Shown piece by piece: positions 56,801 to 64,000 of a DNA stretch of 64,000 nt. The position numbers were made by a program, and so were the translations under genes. Numbering within the stretch: the stretch's first letter is position 1; each line of letters starts with the position of its first letter. Below the pieces are notes generated by a model. It did not search any database, was not told the origin of the DNA, and worked only from the letters and a program-made list of their open reading frames with translations. Source of the DNA: Luidia sarsii. Lineage: Eukaryota; Echinodermata; Asteroidea; Paxillosida; Luidiidae. The DNA is taken from assembly GCA_949987565.1 (NCBI GenBank), contig OX465115.1, positions 15,003,242 to 15,067,241 of the forward strand. Direction: 5' to 3'.

Positions 56801-59800
56801 TAGCACATACATTGTACATGTACATATAACATATTCACACAAATCAACCCAAATTTCATTGTATCTATTCTAATTACAGTGTTCATGGGTTAGTGTACAT
56901 GTATGTGTAAGCCTACCCATCAATGTACTGTACCAAGATTAATGCACATTAATTTTATACATGTACAGTACACTGTTTACACAGTTTGTCTGTACGTGCA
57001 GTGCAGAGTGTGATGCAGTGCAGATGTACAGTACTACACATGAATTATGACTTCACCTGGCAGAAATGTAGTGTAGCCACACAGACCACACTGTTGGTGC
57101 ACTCTTATCATTTGGTGATGATGAAGTTGCAGTCAATTGGTGATGCATTATTAGCTCAGTATCTCCTGATACTTAATCCATTGCTCACTTCATTATCACT
57201 TTATCAGTGCCTAATTTCATAGAGCCGCTTAAGCGCGAAAATCTGCTAAGCATGAATAGTCTTCCTTGTGTAAGTAAGCAGGATTACAAACTGCCCTGCA
57301 ATTTGATGTCCATTGCTTTTGACTTGTTTTCCACTCTTCTTCACTTAGCATTAAACAAAAGTTAAGTTTGGGTAGGCAAGAAGTTCCCGTGGCTCATGCC
57401 TTTTTGTGCTTAAGCACATTTTGGCGCTTAAGCGGCTCTATGAAATGGGCCCAGGTCTGCTGCATGTGCCACAACACCTTTTTTCCAATGCTGAGAACAA
57501 ATGCCCACGGTGTAATAGAGCAGTTTTGCTCACCACTTTTGTTTCATACTAAATGACCCCTGGGCACTCCCTATCGCTCAGACAATCGGGCCAGTCTATC
57601 TCCGAAATCCAATCCTCAAATAATTTGTGACCAGGAGGTAGCCCACAGGCTGGCACATGTGTCTCTCAGTGTGGGGTAATTGGCGAACTGATACCACTTT
57701 GAAATTGAGACCATTGTTGAAATGCATCGTAAATGAAGTCAGCGAGGGCTGATCGAGTTACAGAATGCTGCATGTAGTATGGTCCCAGACAAGAAGTCAC
57801 AAGATACATGTATTATGATATGAAAGCATCATTTCAAGTGGTGTTCAGTGCCATATCGGCTAATCGGCATGTATTGTTTCATAGTCCATATTGTGCAATG
57901 TGTGACTGTCAATCTGTCATCAGTTGAGATTGAGACCATTGGTGAAAACTTGCAAAGTTGAATTGAAAAGCATCAAAAATACATTTTGTGAGTGTTGATC
58001 AAGTTGCAGAACTCTGCCTCAAGTATAGTCTGAGACAGAACGTGTACATGTACTACTCTAAACTACCATTGAGCCATCATTTCAAGTGGTAAACTCCATT
58101 TCCAATCGAAGCTACATGTATCCATCTACTGGTACCTATCATACAGCATTCCTTGTTCTTTGATGTATCTAAAACTAAAAAACAACAACCCATGTACTGC
58201 AATACATAAACTTATACTTGAAGTTTTTTAGTCGTGGTCCATTAATAAGACATACAGTGAACGTGAAGCCTTGAAGGCAAATCAATACTGTGTGGATTTT
58301 CAGGCCTCTTTTCCACTCCAACTCCCATTTACACTGGGGTACCTGAACAGGGCTCGACCTTAGCACTAGCCCGACAGTCATTGTCTATAGTGAAAATGGT
58401 TGCGGGCTAGTAAAATGACCCACTTTGCTAGCCCGGCGGACTAGTAAAAAGTAGGCAGCGGTGTGACGGCAAAAAACAATGCGGGCGGGGATGAGAAAGT
58501 ACATGTAGAAACTAATGATTTGTTTTACTTGACCTAATAACCTTGTGTTTAATTCAATAATAATTATACAGGGCTAGTAAAACTTGCTGCGGGCTAGCAA
58601 AAAAACTCAATTTACTACTACTAGCCCAGTGGGCTAGTTAAAAAATACTTAAGCGCGAGGCTTGCTGAACGGCTACACTTTCAGTGCCTCTGTGGAAGTT
58701 TGAACCATGGTGGAACCAAGCAGGCTGTCTGGAGTATGTCCACTTAAAGCCTGTTGACAGATAAGATTCTCTGTTTTGGAGAGTTCCAAAGGAGTGCCCA
58801 GATAAGGGAGATACTCAGGCCACAACAAAAACAGTCTGGAATTTCCCGGATCCCTCCCTCAGGCCAAACTTTTGACTAGACTGAACATTGAACTGGTCCC
58901 ACATGAAGATACTGAGCCAAGGGTACGTGTACATGAATGTACGTGGGTAATTCATAAATCAAGCTTCCAAATTTGTGACATTTTGGTCTCCCCATATATG
59001 TACATTATGAGATCATTCAGCTTGCTGTATGTAGGCCTAATATTATTAATTTAATGAAATGTTCTGTCGATCAAACATGTACCGGTACATGTACGGTATG
59101 TGTGATTGTTCACACGAGCTGTTAACTTAAAGTTCGTAAAATTTAGTGGGCCTGACGTTTCGATCCTAGCAGGACCTTTCTCAAACGCAGAGAGCAAGGT
59201 CCTGCTAAGTGCTAGGATTGAAACGTCAGGCCCACTAAATTTTAAGATTTGCATTTTAGTAATTTTAGTCAGTAAGCACTTTGCAACATTTTTGTAAATC
59301 AACTTAAAGTTCCGCGAACTTCACTGCTAAAATAAACAAAGCAGCAGGCCTTTGGCTGAAGAATCAACTTACTGGAGGTAAAATTCACCAAGTATTCGCA
59401 CACTGTTTGACTGCGATGTCAGTGTGTGCAGCAGTCACAAAGATTGCCAACCCAAACATGTACCTTTGCTCTGCTGGACAGTATTTTGTTTGCATCTTTG
59501 CACTGGACTGGAGTGTCTAGTCTGTAGCATGTACAGAGTGACTATAGAGCTGTTAGTATCAGCAAGGAGGTATTAGCTCGCCTAATACCTCCTTGTTATC
59601 AGACAACAAGCAGTTCTTATTTCAGTCAAGACCATTGACTTACCGGTACTTGACAACCACCACAAATTTGTGTTGTCAACTTTGCTATATACAGTAGTTA
59701 ACAGTTAAGTTGAGTTCAGAGCAGAGTTTCTTCCATAAATGGCAGTGAAGTTAGTAGCTTGTGTTAATAATGCACCCATTTTGTTGTTTTCAAACGCATT

Positions 59801-62800
59801 ACAATTTACATACTGTACATAGTGCAAGGACATTTTGTTTGTCTCAATATGGGAAAGGAACACTTTATGACTACAGGCTTGCTTTTAGTACAAATGTCTG
59901 CGCTGGAATTAAGACTAGCCAGAGTTGTTCACGATTTCAAGGTCAGTCACCTCTATTCTTGCCCTTAACATTGAACTGTGCATCATCATGGAACCATGGG
60001 GTGACTCAGTAAGGCAAGTTCAAGTCCATCAAATATTCACATTTGGTCCTTACAGTAAGCCTGTACACTAGCACAATTGCACATGATGTACCTAATGATG
60101 TAACATTTTTACACAAACTCCTTTATCTAGGACTGTTTCAACCATATTCATTTATTCATTATTCAGACAATTATGTAGGACCACAACATTATATACCCGG
60201 TATTTGCTGATGTTCAAGTCCAAGTTTTTGACATAATATAATTTAGCAAAAAGATTGTACTGTAGTGGCTTACCCGTTGGCTCCATACATGTACACATGT
60301 ACAATTGTACGTATTTAAGTAATGTGTGAATTGTGAAATGCTAATCATTTAGCAGTGACTTGGGGATTATAGATGGATGACATGTGGTGCATGGTATCAC
60401 AGTCTGGTAGTCTGGGGACTACATGTAGCTGACTCATCAGTCATTAGGAGAGCAGATGGTTAGCAGGAACCAGCCTCTGTTTTCATCAACGACACGATAG
60501 AAGGTCACTCCACCTCCTCATGTCACTCATTTGAATTAATCATAGTCTGGCTAAACAATTAGTACATGTGTACATGTACCGTATACATAAATTACATATG
60601 AATGTACCATGAGCAAACCTGTCTATTCTATTCTATTTCAAAGTTCAAAATTTAGTGGGCCTTACGTTTTGATCGAAACGTCAGGCCCACTAAAATTTGA
60701 GATTTGCATTTTGGTGATTTCAGTCAGTAAGCAGTTTGCAACATTTTTGTATATCACTATTTTAAAGTTTTCAATGTTTTCCCAAAATGTTGCAAATTCA
60801 ACCTGCAAATGCTTACTGACTTAAATGATCATAATGCAAATTTGTAAAATAATGGGAGGGGCTTGATAAAATTAGACGTCCTGGAATATTGCTATTATTG
60901 TACTGTTATTCTGCCTCTCAGTAGTCTGTACTGAATTCTGCCTTTGAGAACATATTTTATTTATCCCACAATGCACTGCTCACGCTCTGATTGAAAGGGA
61001 ATTCCGAGCTTGTTTATATTTTTCCCTACAAGGACACACCCACCATTTGACCACAACTGCTAACTGCAATCAGCTCGCGATTTTTTACGACGTGATTTTT
61101 TGGGCCTGTTGGAATACGAGCAAAAATGACCTGTTTTTTTTTATCGCAATTCAAATCGCAATTATTTTGGCTGTTGAAACGACCGTGTCCAGGAAAACTG
61201 GAAGCACAGCCTTCATGGGCCTTATGCGGCTCGATTGACTTGGGTCCAGACATTCACGCTATCAAAAATTCTGCTTCATTCAGGGCACGAGTAGCCTTGT
61301 CTTAATAATTTGCTCATGTGACCAATAATTCAAGGCCTGAACCGCCCGATCGCACAGTCAATGCATGCACTTCTTAGTTATTTCAGTGTAGCCGTTTCTC
61401 TTACGAAGTAAAGCGCCTTTGTACATACAGTAGTGCCTTCACGCCTTCTCTGATTTCTCGTTACACCGGACTATGCCTGACCGCCTGTCATCATTCCCCA
61501 CTATTGTGTCCTCGGTAATTAATCCAATGGGCGAAAGTGGGCCCTGATGGGGACCAGTGATTATGTTGATGACCGCAGTGTGGAAACAGACGGGTCCTTG
61601 GTGGCGCAAAGTGAGTCATCACTCGCTGCGTGCTGTTTGGATTACGCTACCGTAGCTGCAGCAGTTGCAAAGCACTCTGCTGTGTTGTACAAACAAGGGA
61701 CATACATGGGGCATACATGTACAGTACATGTACACGTACAGTACATGTGTATGTACATGTGTAGCTGTACAGCACTGTATGTGTACAAGTACCGTACATT
61801 TTCTGTACAAGTGAAAATGTAACTTGCAGTTACTGACTTGTACATGTGTACTGGAGATACTGTACGTGTACATGTACAATGTAGTAGCATACATGCACCA
61901 AGCAAGCATAGAAGTCGTGTTCGTGTACAGTCAGTACTTAGTATGTATACATTCATGTGCCCTGCATTGAGGACACACTTCAAAAGATCACCCCCTCCCC
62001 ATTAACTTCTTTTATGAAAACCAAAAAGTACAGTATATTATTGAGTTAACTTGGAATAGTGAAGCTTTCATCCAACAGCAGTACATGTAAATGCACATTT
62101 ACAGAGCTTGTAAATGATACACAATGATGTCATCATGACACATAGATACATGTACGTCTGTGTATGTTTGGCGTGATGGTCTATTTATAGCCCCAAGGTT
62201 TCTCACAGAATTGGATTGTGATTGCCTTTGGGATCTCAAGTAAAAAAAAAAAAACACAACTGAGCTGTGACATGCATATGTACCCATACACATAATTGTC
62301 AAACAAATCAATGAAAAACTGACTGGGAATGTCAAAAAAAATTGGTAAAGAAAACTTTGACTGGACCAGGACTTGAACCCGAGACCAACTCAATCCAGAG
62401 GTCTCGGTTTCAATTTAAATTTAATTTAAACACGTTATTGTTAATATAGGAAGGTTTGCGGTGACACCATGTATAAGGTCTCCTAGAAGAGAAGAGGTGT
62501 GGTTCTGAAAAGAACCTGAGTGGTAACTCGACATTTCGACCAGTATGCTCTGGCCATCATCAGGAGAATGATGACGTTATTGTTAAACAGTTAACTTTAT
62601 TGTTAAACAGTTAACGTCATTGTTAAACAGTTAACGTTATTGTTAAACAGTTAACGTTATTGTTAAACAGTTAACGTCATTGTTAAACAGTTAACGTTAT
62701 TGTTAAACAGTTGTGCACAGTAGTACAGGGTGTCCTCTCTTTTCCTTTGGCTGCAGCTACGACATAGACGGCAACCACTTCATCGAGATGCATGAGCTCA

Positions 62801-63958
62801 AGCTGATGATGGAGAAGCTGGGAGCCCCTCAGACCCACTGTGCCCTCAAGGACATGATCAAGGAGGTTGACGAGGACCATGACAGCAGGATATCCTATCG
62901 GGAGGTGAACAGAAAAATCCGAACGTATCCACCTCGCACCAATGCCCATGACTACCGTCTGAGGAATTTTTAAATACCTGTGTTCATTTTCAAAACTCAA
63001 GTCAAACAAATCAGTGAAAAACTGACTGGGAAGTTTTTGAACTAATTGAAAAAAATGGCAAAGAAAACTTAGACTGGACTAGGATTTGAACCATTGACCT
63101 CTGGTTTTGTAGAGAATTTGAAATTTTGAAGAGAATTTGAAATTTTTAAGAGAATTTGAAATTTTTAAGAGAATTTGAAATTTTTAAGAGAATTTGAAAT
63201 TTTTAAGAGAATTTGAAATTTTGAAGAGAATTTAAAATTTTTAAGAGAATTTGAACCCCGATTAAACCCAGGAGGTCCTACATGTACTTTGATCTAAACA
63301 ACAGCCCTTCTCACTTTTTCTGAGTTGTGTATTTCTGGTTGTGCCTGTCAAAAAAACCAATTTGCAGTAAGCATGCAGTGAACATGTTTGTATTTGCAAA
63401 AGGCTTGTGCATCGGCGAGACCTCAAGAGAAATCTGAGAACGCAGTGGCTGTTGTTACGGCAGTCGTCCGTGTGGTTCCCTGACTTGATTGTATTTCGTC
63501 AGCATTGCAGGCTGGTTGAACCAGTCTATTAGCTGATAGTCTGGTTCCAAGAGCTATACATCCTGACAAATAATGGGAAGTCAGGGAACCACACGGAAGA
63601 CTGCCGTAACAACAGCCACTGCGATCTGAGAAATTTAGCTCCAATGGCTCTCCGAGGTCCAAAGCATTTAATCAAATCTAATCTAACAGAGGCTGAGGAG
63701 GACACTCCCTTGCATTGTCCATGCCAGATGTTTGTCCCAAAACCTTTTCAAGATCCTAGCAGGCCAGAACCTCCCTCTGTGAAATCTGACCTTTTGCCGT
63801 TTGCCCGTTGTCGTCTCCCTCAGTTTCTGCTGATTTTCCGCAAGGCAGCGGCCGGGGAGCTGGACACGGATAGCGGCCTGAGCGCACTGGCCAGACTGAC
63901 CGAGATCGACGTGGACAAGGAAGGGGTGGGCGGAGCCAAGAACTTCTTTGAAGCCAAG
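53845..63958 (+). CDS. EFHD2: EF-hand domain protein EFHD2/swiprosin, 3' partial
   Basis: Three coding exons: 53845-54005, 62757-62904, 63824-63958; phases 2 and 0, GT-AG introns, last donor GTGGGC at 63959. The product so far is 148 residues. Start MADSELAGKLARREIL; then FNPYTEFKEFSR, the family hallmark before the EF-hands. EF-hand 1 loop D-I-D-G-N-H-F-I-E-M-H-E and EF-hand 2 loop D-E-D-H-D-S-R-I-S-Y-R-E both keep acidic positions 1, 3 and 12. Exon 3 has FLLIFRKAAAGEL and the conserved AKNFFEAK. The C-terminal coiled coil of the family is missing because the window ends. EFHD1/2 proteins bind calcium and regulate actin bundling and membrane protrusion in the cytosol; a single invertebrate gene is likely orthologous to both vertebrate paralogues. 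Intron 1 is 8.75 kb. Confidence 0.96.
54227..54408. mobile_element. MITE with 9-bp target-site duplication, copy 1
   Basis: TTTTATTTT flanks both ends (54218-54226 and 54409-54417). Long inverted termini: GGCTGTTGTTACGGCAG and CTGCCGTAACAACAGCC with TGGTTCCCTGACT / AGTCAGGGAACCA further in. 182 bp. In EFHD2 intron 1. Nine-base duplications and long termini suggest the Mutator-like superfamily. Confidence 0.88.
54990..56340. other. EFHD2 intron 1, GTACATGT-rich stretch with SINE copy
   Basis: Many short TACATGTA/GTAC motifs, and a minus-strand SINE at 55510-55690. No exon recognised. Confidence 0.55.
56375..56665 (+). repeat. Tandem repeat of about 45-60 bp in EFHD2 intron 1
   Basis: ATGTACAAGAATCCATTTAA plus TTGCACTGATGGTGTAATG-like halves recur about six times with indels. 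Confidence 0.85.
57214..57446. mobile_element. MITE with 23-bp terminal inverted repeats
   Basis: ATTTCATAGAGCCGCTTAAGCGC at the left end is the reverse complement of 57424-57446. 233 bp. The right flank GGGCCC may belong to the element. Target duplication not clear. A diverged relative is at 41570-41785. Confidence 0.85.
57690..58095 (+). repeat. Diverged tandem duplication in EFHD2 intron 1
   Basis: Two related segments of about 165 bp (57690-57850 and 57930-58095) share GAGACCATTG-TGAAA, GTGAGTGTTGATC-like and CATCATTTCAAGTGG blocks. Confidence 0.6.
58096..59123. other. EFHD2 intron 1, nothing recognised
   Basis: Contains a few GGGCTAGTAAAA repeats near 58400-58630; otherwise no feature seen. 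Confidence 0.45.
59136..59300 (+). mobile_element. Foldback element with exact 12-bp target-site duplication
   Basis: AACTTAAAGTTC at 59124-59135 and 59301-59312 brackets an element beginning GTAAAATTTAGTGGGCC and ending TTTTTGTAAATC. Confidence 0.9.
59563..59595. repeat. Perfect 14-bp-stem hairpin
   Basis: CAAGGAGGTATTAG, loop CTCGC, then CTAATACCTCCTTG. Likely the tip of an inverted-repeat element; no target duplication identified. Confidence 0.8.
59596..60646. other. EFHD2 intron 1, nothing recognised
   Basis: AT-rich intronic sequence with scattered GTACATGT motifs; no exon or RNA gene seen. Confidence 0.45.
60647..60757 (+). mobile_element. Foldback element, short-arm copy
   Basis: Begins AAAATTTAGTGGGCC and ends GTATATCAC; the hairpin centre is deleted so that CGTTTTGATCGAAACG is directly palindromic. 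Flanks TATTTCAAAGTTC (60634-60646) and TATTTTAAAGTTT (60758-60770) match at 11 of 13. Confidence 0.8.
61035..61205. mobile_element. Inverted-repeat element with TCGCGATT motifs, copy 3
   Basis: Opposite orientation to 25835-25990: ACCATTTGACCACAACTGCTAA, CAGCTCGCGATTTTTTACG, CGCAATTCAAATCGCAATTA. Confidence 0.65.
61690..61925 (+). repeat. ACATGTAC-type self-complementary microsatellite
   Basis: Dense TACATGTACAGTACATGTAC motifs; any fold would be palindromic. Same motif is enriched through 54700-57000. Confidence 0.85.
62455..62575 (-). ncRNA. Hammerhead-ribozyme-like motif next to a histone-type 3' stem-loop
   Basis: On the minus strand: CTGATGA (62563-62557), stem II arms GGCCAG and CTGGTC around a short loop, GAAA (62537-62534), TGTC (62533-62530) with CTC/GAG as the start of stem I. 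About 13 bases further on is GGTTCTTTTCAGAACC (62516-62501) followed by ACACC, a perfect 16-base match to the histone mRNA 3' stem-loop pattern. Minimal hammerheads are known from Penelope-like retroelements and retrozymes; I infer a retroelement remnant. Activity is unproven. Confidence 0.55.
62573..62712 (+). repeat. 20-bp tandem repeat before EFHD2 exon 2
   Basis: Seven copies of ACGTTATTGTTAAACAGTTA with CGTCAT/CTTTAT variants, ending 44 bases before the exon. Confidence 0.92.
63010..63110 (-). mobile_element. SINE 3' part in EFHD2 intron 2
   Basis: GTGAAAAACTGACTGGGAAG tail, AAAAAATGGCAAAGAAAAC, GGATTTGAACC. A similar fragment is at 62310-62395 in intron 1. Confidence 0.75.
63112..63256 (+). 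repeat. 21-bp tandem repeat in EFHD2 intron 2
   Basis: About seven copies of AGAGAATTTGAAATTTTTAAG starting inside the broken head of the preceding SINE. Confidence 0.92.
63441..63623. mobile_element. MITE with 9-bp target-site duplication, copy 2
   Basis: ATCTGAGAA at 63432-63440 and 63624-63632 brackets a 183-bp element whose ends CGCAGTGGCTGTTGTTACGG and its reverse complement extend to about 45 bp. Same family as 54227-54408. In EFHD2 intron 2. Confidence 0.92.
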
Positions 63959-64000
63959 GTGGGCGTGCAGCAATTTTTTTCTGAATGAATACCGGTGGTT

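Overview
This is eukaryotic, intron-rich nuclear DNA from a metazoan with many transposons. It contains three recognisable spliced genes whose proteins closely resemble vertebrate ones: PARK7/DJ-1, FHAD1 and EFHD2 (swiprosin). The rest is retroelements, miniature inverted-repeat elements, tRNA-derived SINEs and long simple-sequence arrays. A marine invertebrate deuterostome, perhaps an echinoderm, fits the gene content and repeat style, but this is inference; nothing in the window fixes the species. A run of exactly 200 N (16198-16397) inside a CT array marks an assembly gap.

Layout. 1-6858: 3' part of a Ty3/Gypsy LTR retrotransposon (gag zinc knuckle, a probable -1 frameshift signal, an uninterrupted pol, polypurine tract, probable 3' LTR). 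6859-23112: no gene seen; tandem arrays, SINE arrays, inverted-repeat elements, the assembly gap. 23113-26998 (minus): complete six-exon PARK7. 26999-27820: 0.8 kb divergent intergenic region. 27821-50766 (plus): FHAD1, reconstructed as 27 GT-AG exons, 4464 nt, 1487 residues. 50767-53844: FHAD1 3' flank and repeats. 53845-63958 (plus, continuing past the window): first three coding exons of EFHD2.

The genes do not form a pathway. DJ-1 is a redox-responsive protein deglycase/chaperone, FHAD1 is an FHA-domain coiled-coil protein, and EFHD2 is a calcium-binding actin regulator. The order FHAD1-EFHD2, same orientation, is the order I know from human 1p36, so this looks like old conserved microsynteny; PARK7 is also on 1p36 in human but is not adjacent there.

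I see no bacterial-type system, CRISPR array or defence locus. The most interesting signals are a textbook frameshift site in the retrotransposon; a small foldback element with 12-16 bp target duplications; a minus-strand segment combining a hammerhead-ribozyme-like core with a perfect histone-type 3' stem-loop; two MITEs with exact 9-bp target duplications; and FHAD1 introns consisting almost wholly of polypyrimidine or polypurine arrays whose strand polarity matches the splice signals.
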